Assembly (NCBI GenBank): GCA_017935185.1 | Contig: JAGBIC010000029.1 | Location: 1-64,000 of the forward strand | Source of the DNA: Alistipes sp. | GTDB lineage: Bacteria > Bacteroidota > Bacteroidia > Bacteroidales > Rikenellaceae | Reading direction: 5' to 3' | DNA length: 64,000 nt | Part shown: piece after piece, positions 1 to 7,765 of the stretch | Layout: the number at the start of each line of letters is the position of its first letter | Position numbering within the stretch: position 1 is the first letter of the stretch | Notes under the pieces: model-generated | What the model was told of the DNA's origin: nothing | Seen by the model: only the letters and a program-made list of their open reading frames with translations | Database searches by the model: none | Program-made: the position numbers and the translations under genes

Positions 1-11
1 GAGTAGGTAGC

Positions 12-155
12 CGCCTCTTCAAGCCGAGTTGGATTTTTCCGACTCGGCTTTCTTTTTGTGCATAGCGGAGCGCGATAGTTATGTAGTAGTGCATACTGTC
101 GATTATACCATATAGAGCCGAGTCGGATAATCTCAACTCATGGCTTGAAGAGGCG
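12..155. repeat. Imperfect inverted repeat enclosing a terminator
   Basis: CGCCTCTTCAAGCC at 12-25 is exactly inverted at 142-155. The arms extend through GAGTTG (26-31) and CAACTC (134-139) after a two-base bulge, giving about 20 paired bases around a 102-base centre. The left arm also takes part in the compact terminator at 21-57, and part of that terminator stem (GCCGAGTCGGA) recurs at 117-127, so the two structures are mutually exclusive. It could be a long hairpin in a transcript from upstream of the window or a recombination site; the sequence alone does not decide. Confidence 0.6.
21..57 (+). terminator. Rho-independent terminator
   Basis: AAGCCGAGTTGGA (21-33) pairs with TCCGACTCGGCTT (38-50) over 13 positions with one G-T wobble, followed by TCTTTTT. 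It probably ends a plus-strand gene lying to the left of the window. Confidence 0.75.
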
Positions 156-190
156 TTCCGCCAACGATATCGACATTCCCTCCCCTAAGT

Positions 191-221
191 CCCCTCCCTT
201 TGACAAAGGGCGGGGATTTTT
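191..221 (+). terminator. Near-palindromic GC hairpin with T-run
   Basis: CCCCTCCCTTTG (191-202) and CAAAGGGCGGGG (204-215) form an almost perfect palindrome followed by ATTTTTG. Hairpins of this sequence type are frequent intergenic repeats in Bacteroidetes. It may be a terminator or a repeat element; no gene ends immediately before it. Confidence 0.45.
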
Positions 222-473
222 GCTATGCAGCGGCAACCTACTCTCCCGCCTAAATAGGTGGAGTGATAGACGCAAGTGCGCTTAACTGCTCTGTGAAACA
301 GAGGACGGTCGCAGCAGGCGAGTGCAGAGGGGATATACCTATATATATTATATATAAGCGGTGTAGGATGCTTGATATATCCACTCTGCCGAGCCGCCAC
401 CGACCGAAGCCGAGAACAGATTGCCCACGGCAATCCTCGGCAAGTTAAGCGAACGATATTTTCTCCTGATAGC
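222..473. other. Gene-free intergenic stretch
   Basis: No convincing gene is present; the short open frames here have no family resemblance and no promoter or start context. The only notable element is an AT-alternating tract at 334-356 that recurs almost identically at 2459-2481. Confidence 0.5.
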
Positions 474-507
474 CAAAAAAATACCGCAATCCCAAGGGGT
501 GCGGTAT
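474..507 (-). terminator. Terminator of the leucine-rich-repeat lipoprotein gene
   Basis: ATACCGCA (481-488) and TGCGGTAT (500-507) pair perfectly. On the minus strand the stem is followed by a run of T (plus-strand A-run up to 480). It lies about 20 bases beyond the stop codon of the gene ending at 527. Confidence 0.8.
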
Positions 508-526
508 AATAATGAAATCTTTATTT

Positions 527-1969
527 TTATTGAGCCATTTCGGAGATGGGTTTAATCTTGTCTGCATAATCCGACCATGCAGATTGGTATGCGCTAACAG
601 CTGAGGCAGGAACATAAATATTTTCCAATGCATTGCAAATATCGAATACCCTCATTCCAACAGTTGCTGGGGTATCCCTATTAACAATAACTGTAGTCAA
701 ATTTACATTGGTATTAAACGCATAATGTCCGATTGAAGTAGCATTTGATAAATCTATTACAGTGAGCCCGCAATCAACGAAAGCGTTATCCCCTATTGTG
801 AAATCACCTTGTGGCATTGTGATTTGAGAAAGGTTACTACAAGATGCAAATGCTTGGCTGCCTATTTCTGTAATATATGTTAGGTCTACCGATGTTAAGT
901 CGGTATTTTGTCCAATCGCCATTGCTTCAAGTCTTGTTATGGCCGAAGGAAGTACCAATGACTTTATTCTACTATTAGTTATGCCATAAGAAGGGATACT
1001 TGTAATATCATTTTTTAAGGTAATCTTGCCTATCCCATTTTCAAAAATGTGCGATTCAAACATAGATTCTTGTAAACCGTCATATTGCCCAAATGTATGT
1101 TTTGAGTTATCCGTAGTAGTGTAAGTAATTACATTGGTAAATACCTTTTGTGTCAGCCAAATATTTGCAGTGTAGAGCTTGCCCGCATAGAGTGTTGTAC
1201 CACCTATATTAATCTCGCCGTCATAGATTTTTGCATCACGAGTCGTTACAACAACCTCAATCTTGTCTATACCTACAATCTCATAATCATATGTTGGAAG
1301 ATATACATAAATATCATCTTCTGCACCGTGTCCTGTGCAATCGATATTAAAATCTGCAGTTCCCCCATCAATAGACATTGACTTTAGTGTAATAGTCTGA
1401 ATCTCTGCTGGTGAAAGATTCACAGTTGCGCCCTGAATTCGGAATTTTGGCATCAACAACGCTGTTGAATGTATAAAGCTGAATTTAGTATATTCGTTAA
1501 GAGCATAAACTATGTCCGACACCATCAAAGTTTTATCTTCCGACAATTGACCATTTTGTGATGTAAAAATCATTTTGTCGTAAATAAAAGTTGAAGTGAG
1601 AGAATATATGCCACTTGGATAAGTTGCTATATACATCTCATCATCGTTAAATATATTATTGCCCGAAAATTGGTTACCTTCTATCTGTTCAAACATCGTA
1701 GGGGTACTGCTTCCGAGAAGTGAGAAAACATCAAATTTTTCTTTCACACCGCTTGTTCTCCAATCAACTTTTACGATAGGCTTACCCTCGCCGTCGGTGT
1801 CAGGAGTGAGTGCAACACGAGTCTGACCATCGTTTGCGATGTCGGCAGTAACGGTGATTTTGTTGGCAGAGTTGTTAGATTCCTCCAAAACACCCTCAAC
1901 TTCGCTCTTTTGACAACCAACCATAGTTGCCAAAACCAAAACAAATATGTTAAATAGATACTTTTTCAT
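527..1969 (-). CDS. BspA-type leucine-rich-repeat lipoprotein
   Basis: This is a 480-residue surface or periplasmic lipoprotein. A lipoprotein signal ends in the lipobox Cys near residue 19 (ATMVGC). Residues about 35-270 resemble the fimbrillin-like N-terminal domains of Bacteroidales surface proteins, beginning with a TVTADI strand and containing VDW and IATYPSG segments. Residues about 290-470 carry BspA/LRR_5 repeats, recognisable from phrases such as IGSQAFASCSNL and IGDNAFVDCGL, and end in an LPxxA-type strand (YVPASAVSAYQ). Such repeats usually mediate protein binding or adhesion. It sits 21 bases downstream of a 43-residue peptide gene and shares its promoter and leader. Codon use is AT-richer than in the neighbouring SusC gene. 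The ligand is unknown. Confidence 0.8.
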   Translation of the reverse strand: MKKYLFNIFVLVLATMVGCQKSEVEGVLEESNNSANKITVTADIANDGQTRVALTPDTDGEGKPIVKVDWRTSGVKEKFDVFSLLGSSTPTMFEQIEGNQFSGNNIFNDDEMYIATYPSGIYSLTSTFIYDKMIFTSQNGQLSEDKTLMVSDIVYALNEYTKFSFIHSTALLMPKFRIQGATVNLSPAEIQTITLKSMSIDGGTADFNIDCTGHGAEDDIYVYLPTYDYEIVGIDKIEVVVTTRDAKIYDGEINIGGTTLYAGKLYTANIWLTQKVFTNVITYTTTDNSKHTFGQYDGLQESMFESHIFENGIGKITLKNDITSIPSYGITNSRIKSLVLPSAITRLEAMAIGQNTDLTSVDLTYITEIGSQAFASCSNLSQITMPQGDFTIGDNAFVDCGLTVIDLSNATSIGHYAFNTNVNLTTVIVNRDTPATVGMRVFDICNALENIYVPASAVSAYQSAWSDYADKIKPISEMAQ

Positions 1970-1990
1970 AGTCTTGATTATTTTGTTAGA

Positions 1991-2122
1991 TTACCACCCT
2001 GTTGGGCCAAAATGTCCTCCATTACCATAATCGGGAGTATCTCCTCCTGATGCGGCAAAGCCTTGTTCGATTTGAATCTCCAGTACCTCTAATTTTGGTG
2101 CAATGTAATTTTGTTTCTCCAT
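1991..2122 (-). CDS. Small conserved peptide, EQGFA-S type
   Basis: This is a 43-residue reading frame starting MEKQNYIAPKLEVLE. It has a conserved-looking core of Y, P, LEV, then EQGFAAS, a Gly-rich tail and a terminal Trp. The peptide at 16663-16803 shares the same plan: Y-x-x-P/SP, LE, EQGFA-x-S, Gly-rich segment, final Trp. Both lie 20-21 bases ahead of a leucine-rich-repeat lipoprotein and behind a structured leader. No signal sequence or membrane segment is visible. Small peptides of this general form are common in Bacteroidales, but I do not know a function for them. The two-locus similarity and constant spacing are why I call it a gene. Confidence 0.7.
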   Translation of the reverse strand: MEKQNYIAPKLEVLEIQIEQGFAASGGDTPDYGNGGHFGPTGW

Positions 2123-2196
2123 AATTTATTATTTTAATTAGTGATCAATTCAAATTACAGACAAAACAAAAAGCGCGGACTATATTCGCTTATATC

Positions 2197-2321
2197 GGAT
2201 TCTGTGGTCTTGGACTACCTCACACCCTAATATACGGAATAAAGCCCACGCTGAAAAACAGCGCGGGCGTCAAACTTTATTCCATTGGGTGTGTTCAGAA
2301 AGTGTCCAAGTTTCAGAATCC
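2197..2321 (-). ncRNA. Rod-shaped structured leader RNA
   Basis: The minus-strand transcript folds into one long interrupted rod. GGATTCTG pairs with CAGAATCC, CTTGGAC with GTCCAAG, CACACCC with GGGTGTG, GGAATAAAG with CTTTATTCC, and GCCCGCGCTG with CAGCGTGGGC around a T-rich loop. The helices nest in order over 125 bases. It starts about 70 bases after a strong promoter and is followed near 2161-2175 by a T-rich stretch after a weak hairpin, so it may end a short RNA or attenuate transcription into the peptide-lipoprotein pair. I do not recognise the family. Confidence 0.6.
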
Positions 2322-2398
2322 CGAAATAAAAGCTAACGCCTTTTATTTATATGTCTTTAGTTGTTATTTAATCATAGGCAATTTGATTTTGATTATTA

Positions 2399-2430
2399 CA
2401 AATATAGCAATTCTCCTTTGAATAACCAAA
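2399..2430 (-). promoter_or_regulatory. Bacteroidetes-type promoter of the 527-2122 module
   Basis: On the minus strand, TTTG (2430-2427) is followed after 20 bases by TATATTTG (2406-2399), matching the TTTG / TAnnTTTG consensus. Transcription should begin near 2392, ahead of the rod-shaped leader. Confidence 0.75.
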
Positions 2431-2611
2431 CCTCGCAATCATTACATGATGCAGTTTCTATACCTATATATAATATATATAATATAGCCGCGGTTAAATT
2501 TTTTGTGGTTCTGTGTTTTTTGTGGGTAGGGATAATTCAAATTTTGTTTTGAAAGCCGAAGTGCTTTTGAAAAATAATATTATATGTAAATGTTATTTTT
2601 TTTAGGTTTTC
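2431..2611. other. Gene-free AT-rich divergent spacer
   Basis: This is spacer between the minus-strand module promoter and the SusC promoter. It contains the AT-alternating tract at 2459-2481 that matches 334-356 with one difference. I see no gene. Confidence 0.5.
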
Positions 2612-2642
2612 TTTGTTGTTTATAGAAAATATATTACTTTTG
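2612..2642 (+). promoter_or_regulatory. Promoter of the susC operon
   Basis: TTTG (2612-2615), 19 bases, then TACTTTTG (2635-2642). The predicted start of transcription near 2648 leaves a leader of about 100 bases before the chosen SusC start at 2751. Confidence 0.75.
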
Positions 2643-2750
2643 TTATACAAATAGCAGTAAATTTACAACTAACATTCAAACTCTATCACCAAAATGCTTC
2701 GGGGCGCAAGTCTCGGCAAAGAAATTTTTATTAACCAAAACAATTTTTTT

Positions 2751-5700
2751 ATGTCTCTAAAACGTACTATCGCATCATTGCGTCGTATGTTTGTCGGCGT
2801 TCGTTATGCGCTGATAATCATGCTTTTGGCGGGGGGGGGTATTTCCACCGCAATGGCGCAAAATTTAGTGAAGGGTAATGTAGTAGATCAGAAAGGTCAG
2901 GCCATGGTTGGTGCGACCGTTGTTCTACTTGAGGACACTACAAAGGGTACTATTACCGATGCAGACGGTAACTTCGAGTTGCCAGCAGCTGCCGGTCAGA
3001 CTTTGCAGTTCTCTTCAATCGGTTACAAGACCCTTGATGTAAAACTTGGTAGCCAGACTACAATCAAGGTTACCATGGAGGAGGACCTCAATCAGCTCGA
3101 GGACGTTGTGGTTATCGGTTACGGTACTGCACGTAAGGGTGATTTGACCGGTTCTATTTCGAGCGTTAATGGCTCATTGCTTTCAAACCGCTCTACCCAG
3201 CAGATTTCTACTGCTATGCAGGGTCAGATTGCGGGTGTTCAGGTTACACGTTCAGCTGGTGGCCCTGGTGGTAGCGCATCAGTTCGTGTACGTGGTGTGA
3301 CAACCATGTCAACCAACGATCCGTTGGTAATTGTCGATGGTGTTCCTTCTTCTTTGAATGACGTGTTGGCTTCAGATGTTGAGACCATGACCGTGTTGAA
3401 GGACGCTGCTTCTGCTGCTATTTACGGTGCTCGTGCTGCTGCCGGTGTTATCCTTATCACCACCAAGCGTGCGAAGCAAAACTCATTCTCACTTGATTAC
3501 AACTACGAGTTCGCTTTGGATACTCCTACAACCCGTGCCAAGAACGCCGGTGCTGTTGAGTGGTTCAAGATGTACAACGAGTTGAAGTGGAACGATGGTG
3601 CTTCAGAGCACTCAACTTACTCTCCCGAGTATATCGATTCTTACATGGAGAACCATGCCAAGGATCCTATCCACTACCCCGATGTAGACTGGATCGACCT
3701 TGCTCTTGACGAGGTTGCTACTCACCAGCAGCACACTTTGTCAATGTCTGGTGGTACTAAGAACCTCCGCACAAAGTTCACTTTCAACTATCAGGAGGGT
3801 GAAGGTTACTACGAGAACAAGGGTTACGAGCGTTATGCAGGTCGTTTGAACAACGACTATCAGATTACCGATTGGATGCGTGCTAACGTAGACCTCGACT
3901 TCTCTGCTTCAGAGTCTACTTCACCTGCTTTGGGTAACGCCATCTATTGGGCTCACCTTATTTCTCCTATCTACAATCCTTATTGGGCAGATGGTTCATT
4001 TGCTGACGTTAAGGATGGTGGTAACGTATTGGCCGCTTTGGCTAACGGTGGTAAGAACACTACCAACTACTACAAGTTCGGTGCAAAGGCTCAGTTGGAT
4101 ATCACTCCTGTTAAGGGCTTGACTTTGACTGCTATCTTTGCTCCCCGTTTCAACTTCACAAAGGGTAAGAACTTCTCAAAGGCAACTCCCGTTTACTATG
4201 AGGATGGTCGTTCTATCATGCATCAGGCTTTGAAGACCACAAACCTTTCAGAGAGCCGCAACGATAGTAGCAGCCGTACTTATCAGTTCTATGCCAACTA
4301 CGCTAATCAGTGGGGTGATCACTCATTCAGCGCCATGGTTGGTTATGAGGCATTTAAGAACAAGTGGGAGAACTTGGGCGCATCTCGTAACAACTACGAG
4401 CTCGACACATTCCCCTATCTTAACGTAGGTCCCGTAGATTATCAGTACAACTCTGGTTCAGCAGGTCACAACGCTTACCAGTCAGTATTCGGCCGTTTGA
4501 TGTACTCTTACAAGAACAAGTATATGATTCAGGCCAATATGCGTGCCGATGCATCTTCACGTTTCCACAAGGATAGCCGTTGGGGTGTATTCCCGTCAGT
4601 ATCTGCCGGTTGGGTAGCATCTGAGGAGCCTTGGTTCAAGAATAACGTTGTTGAGTACTTGAAGGTACGTGCCTCTTACGGTCAGTTGGGTAACGAGCGT
4701 ATCGGTTCTGAGTTCCCCTACATGGCAACCATGTCAACCGGTAATAGCTACATGTACGATAAGAGTTCACAGTCTTTGACCGGTGCTATGAACGCTGCAC
4801 AGGTTTACTACGCATTTAACGATATCACTTGGGAGACTACCACTACCTATGGTGTTGGTGTTGATATGTCATTCCTCGATCAGCGTTTGCGTTTGACTGC
4901 CGACTACTACTATAAGAAGACTGAGGATATGTTGCTCACCCTCGGATTCCCCTCATACGCAGGTTTCTCTGCTCCCCAGCAGAACGCCGGTGATATGTAT
5001 ACCAAGGGTTGGGATCTTGAGATTGGTTGGGGTGACACCGTAGGTGACTTCTCATACCGCATCTCTGCCAACATCTCTGACTACCGTTCACGCATGGGTT
5101 ACTTGGGTGACCGTCGTACAATCTCTGGTAGCTACATCACCGAGGAGGGTTCTTACTTCAACGAGTGGTTCCTCTACAAGAGCGACGGCTTGTTCGTAAC
5201 TGCTGAGGATCTCTACGACGAGAATGGCAACAAGTATCCTACTTTGTCTGCTAACGATAAGGATGGTAACATCAAGTTCATCGATATCAAGGAGGATGGC
5301 GTTATCAATGAGGACGATAAGATCCGCATGGGTAACTCACAGCCCGAGTATCTCTATGGTGGTAACATCTCTTTGGGTTGGAAGGGCCTCGACTTCAGCC
5401 TTTCATTCCAGGGTATCGGTCACCAGAACTCTATGTTCAACTACTATTGGGTACAGCCTTTGAAGGAGCAGTGGGGTTCACTTCCCGAGTTGCTCGTTGG
5501 CAACTACTGGAGCAAGTACAACACTCCCGAGCAGAATGCCAAGGTTAAGTATCCTCGCTTGACTTACACTAACACATCTAACACCTATGCACGTTCTGAC
5601 TACTGGATGTTCAATGGTGCTTACTTCCGTGTTAAGAACATCACTTTGGGTTACTCATTGCCCGAGAATATCTTGAAGCACGTTCGCATGAAGTCTTTGC

Positions 5701-5828
5701 GCTTCTATGTAAGTGTTAACGATCTTCCCGCAATCAGCAACTATCCTGAGGGATGGGATCCCGAGTTGGGTTGGGGTAGCGACTACATCTCTACTTCATT
5801 CATCTTTGGTGTAAATGTTAAATTCTAA
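2751..5828 (+). CDS. SusC/RagA-family TonB-dependent outer-membrane transporter
   Basis: This is an outer-membrane TonB-dependent channel that imports glycan oligomers with its SusD partner. The chosen start gives a signal peptide (MSLKRTIASLRR, a hydrophobic core, then AMA-Q near residue 37). An in-frame ATG at 2694 is possible but would add 19 polar residues before the signal. Residues about 38-110 form the carboxypeptidase-regulatory-like domain (VKGNVVDQKGQ, GTITDADGNFEL). A TonB-contact segment (LEDVVVIGYG) lies at about 117-125, the plug at about 130-240 and the beta barrel runs to residue 1025, ending in an aromatic-type FGVNVKF strand. A run of nine G falls in the signal-peptide codons (2831-2839). 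SusD follows 14 bases later. Confidence 0.95.
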   Translation: MSLKRTIASLRRMFVGVRYALIIMLLAGGGISTAMAQNLVKGNVVDQKGQAMVGATVVLLEDTTKGTITDADGNFELPAAAGQTLQFSSIGYKTLDVKLGSQTTIKVTMEEDLNQLEDVVVIGYGTARKGDLTGSISSVNGSLLSNRSTQQISTAMQGQIAGVQVTRSAGGPGGSASVRVRGVTTMSTNDPLVIVDGVPSSLNDVLASDVETMTVLKDAASAAIYGARAAAGVILITTKRAKQNSFSLDYNYEFALDTPTTRAKNAGAVEWFKMYNELKWNDGASEHSTYSPEYIDSYMENHAKDPIHYPDVDWIDLALDEVATHQQHTLSMSGGTKNLRTKFTFNYQEGEGYYENKGYERYAGRLNNDYQITDWMRANVDLDFSASESTSPALGNAIYWAHLISPIYNPYWADGSFADVKDGGNVLAALANGGKNTTNYYKFGAKAQLDITPVKGLTLTAIFAPRFNFTKGKNFSKATPVYYEDGRSIMHQALKTTNLSESRNDSSSRTYQFYANYANQWGDHSFSAMVGYEAFKNKWENLGASRNNYELDTFPYLNVGPVDYQYNSGSAGHNAYQSVFGRLMYSYKNKYMIQANMRADASSRFHKDSRWGVFPSVSAGWVASEEPWFKNNVVEYLKVRASYGQLGNERIGSEFPYMATMSTGNSYMYDKSSQSLTGAMNAAQVYYAFNDITWETTTTYGVGVDMSFLDQRLRLTADYYYKKTEDMLLTLGFPSYAGFSAPQQNAGDMYTKGWDLEIGWGDTVGDFSYRISANISDYRSRMGYLGDRRTISGSYITEEGSYFNEWFLYKSDGLFVTAEDLYDENGNKYPTLSANDKDGNIKFIDIKEDGVINEDDKIRMGNSQPEYLYGGNISLGWKGLDFSLSFQGIGHQNSMFNYYWVQPLKEQWGSLPELLVGNYWSKYNTPEQNAKVKYPRLTYTNTSNTYARSDYWMFNGAYFRVKNITLGYSLPENILKHVRMKSLRFYVSVNDLPAISNYPEGWDPELGWGSDYISTSFIFGVNVKF

Positions 5829-5842
5829 AAGCGTAAAACGGT

Positions 5843-7633
5843 ATGAAAAAGATATTATTAGCAACTATTGCATCGGCGTTTGCGCTAACATCTTGCGTCG
5901 ATCTTAATTTGGCTCCGTTGTCAGAGGGTTCAAGCGAGACTTGGTACTCTACTCCTGCGGAGATCGAGATGTCGGTGAACGACTTCTATCGTACTGCGTT
6001 CTTCCCTATCAACGATAAATGGTGGGGTGACGATGCTACTCGCCGTAACCAGCTTAACCTTATGCAAGATGGTTCAATGACTGCCGAGAATGGTACAACC
6101 CGTGGTCGTTGGGAGAACTACTATAAAGGTATTGCCCGCGCATTGCGTCTGCTCAGCAAGATGGATGCAGCCCGTGCTATGGGTGTTTCTGAGGCTACTA
6201 TTACCCAGTATGAGGGTGAGGCTTATTTCTACCTCGGTTTTGCTTACGGTAACCTTGCTTTCCACTGGGGTGATGCTATCCTCGATAAGGTGGGTATGAC
6301 CCTTGACGAGGCCTACTCTATGCCTCGTTCACCCAAGGCTGAGGTTTTGGCTTATGCTTACGACTGCTTCGATGAGGCTGCAAAGCGTCTTCCCGAGAGC
6401 TATGGCGGTATTCAGCGTGCCACCAAGGGTGCTGCTTATGCATTCAAGGCTCGTACAGCTCTCTGGTGTGGTGATTATGCTATTGCCGCTACTGCTGCCA
6501 AGGATTGTATGGATTTGCAGGTTTACAAGTTGCACGACAACTATCAGGATCTCTTTACTGCATCATGGTCTGACGAGTGGATTTTCTTCTTCCGTGGCGA
6601 TGTAACTTTGAAGCAGTATCTCTTTGCAGCTGCCGATGTTCAGAACGTTATCCCCCGTCTTGCCGGCGGTTGGGGCGGTGTATGGGCTCCCTCTTATGAG
6701 TTGATTTGCGCATACCCCTGTATCGACGGTAAGCCTATCGACGAGTCACCTCTGTATAATCCCAAGGATTTGTTCGAGAATCGTGACCCCCGTTTGGCTA
6801 TGACAGTAGTTCCTTTTGCTACTGCCCACAACAAGTCTGTTCTTGACGGCACTTACGATCCCCGCGATTACGAGTGGTTGGGTATCGAGCATACTCCCGA
6901 TCCATCTCGTATCGAGGTTATGAAGTTCTCTGCAGATTCTAAGGTTGGTAACAACGATTCAAAGGCTCGTGCCGAGCATGCTGCCTATAACGGTTTCAAC
7001 GTTAAGAAGTTTGTTGATGCTTCATGGTTGGAGAATGGTTATAAGGGTGCTCCCACTACATATCCTTACATGCGTTATGGCGATGTATTGTTGATGTATG
7101 CCGAGGCTATGATCGAGCAGAACAAGTGTACTCAGGAGGTTTTGGATGCTACTGTAAACAAGTTGCGTGAGCGCGCTTATGCAGGCACAGGCATCGAGTA
7201 CCCCAAGGTTGTAAACGGCACTCAGGCCCAGATGCGTACCATGATCCGCACCGAGCGTTTCATCGAGATGGCTTTGGAGGGATGGCGTTACGAAGACCTT
7301 ATCCGTTGGCGTTTGGCCGAGAAGGTATTCAATACTCCTACCTACTTCTTGGCTCGTACATGGTCAGGTTCAACATCTTGGGATGGTGATATCAGCAAGG
7401 TTCCCGATACATATAAGCAGCTTATCCAGAACTGGAAGGATGGTAACTATCCTCTCGGTGGCGTTCCCCAGATCGACGAGAACGGTATTGCCGATCTTTC
7501 AGAGATGGTTGAGAAGGGTTACATTGTGAAGGCTGCAGAGCGTAACTTTAACAAGGATCGCGATTACTTGTGGCCTGTTCCCGCAGCTGACCGCTTGATT
7601 AACGACAAACTTGACCAGAATCCCAACTGGTAA
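5843..7633 (+). CDS. SusD/RagB-family glycan-binding lipoprotein
   Basis: This is a 596-residue surface lipoprotein that caps the SusC channel and binds the glycan. The signal peptide ends with the lipobox Cys18 (ALTSC). The helical N-terminal part with tetratricopeptide-like packing (EGEAYFYLGFAYGNLA) and the C-terminal RagB/SusD region (YMRYGDVLLMYAEAM; RTERFIEMALEGWRYEDLIRW) are characteristic. It is co-transcribed with the SusC gene 14 bases upstream and followed by a lipoprotein gene 132 bases on. The substrate cannot be read from the sequence; the neighbouring esterase suggests an acylated glycan. Confidence 0.95.
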   Translation: MKKILLATIASAFALTSCVDLNLAPLSEGSSETWYSTPAEIEMSVNDFYRTAFFPINDKWWGDDATRRNQLNLMQDGSMTAENGTTRGRWENYYKGIARALRLLSKMDAARAMGVSEATITQYEGEAYFYLGFAYGNLAFHWGDAILDKVGMTLDEAYSMPRSPKAEVLAYAYDCFDEAAKRLPESYGGIQRATKGAAYAFKARTALWCGDYAIAATAAKDCMDLQVYKLHDNYQDLFTASWSDEWIFFFRGDVTLKQYLFAAADVQNVIPRLAGGWGGVWAPSYELICAYPCIDGKPIDESPLYNPKDLFENRDPRLAMTVVPFATAHNKSVLDGTYDPRDYEWLGIEHTPDPSRIEVMKFSADSKVGNNDSKARAEHAAYNGFNVKKFVDASWLENGYKGAPTTYPYMRYGDVLLMYAEAMIEQNKCTQEVLDATVNKLRERAYAGTGIEYPKVVNGTQAQMRTMIRTERFIEMALEGWRYEDLIRWRLAEKVFNTPTYFLARTWSGSTSWDGDISKVPDTYKQLIQNWKDGNYPLGGVPQIDENGIADLSEMVEKGYIVKAAERNFNKDRDYLWPVPAADRLINDKLDQNPNW

Positions 7634-7660
7634 AATACACTCATTTCAATACTAGCGGAG

Positions 7661-7682
7661 GCCCGATTATGTCGGGTTTCCG
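7661..7682 (+). terminator. Hairpin between the susD-like gene and the next lipoprotein
   Basis: CCCGA and TCGGG pair around TTATG and are followed by TTTCC. It is short with a weak T-run, so it is more likely an intra-operon attenuator or processing hairpin than a full terminator. Confidence 0.35.
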
Positions 7683-7765
7683 TGGTATACGGATATTTTT
7701 AACAAGCCGTCGTGCGGCAATGGGCCGAAAAGGCCTCGCGTCGGCGGCGTAAACAACTTAAATTC

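Noticed and set aside
2694..2750. Longer SusC start at 2694
   Set aside because: It would place 19 polar residues before a normal signal peptide; the ATG at 2751 gives a standard Sec signal.
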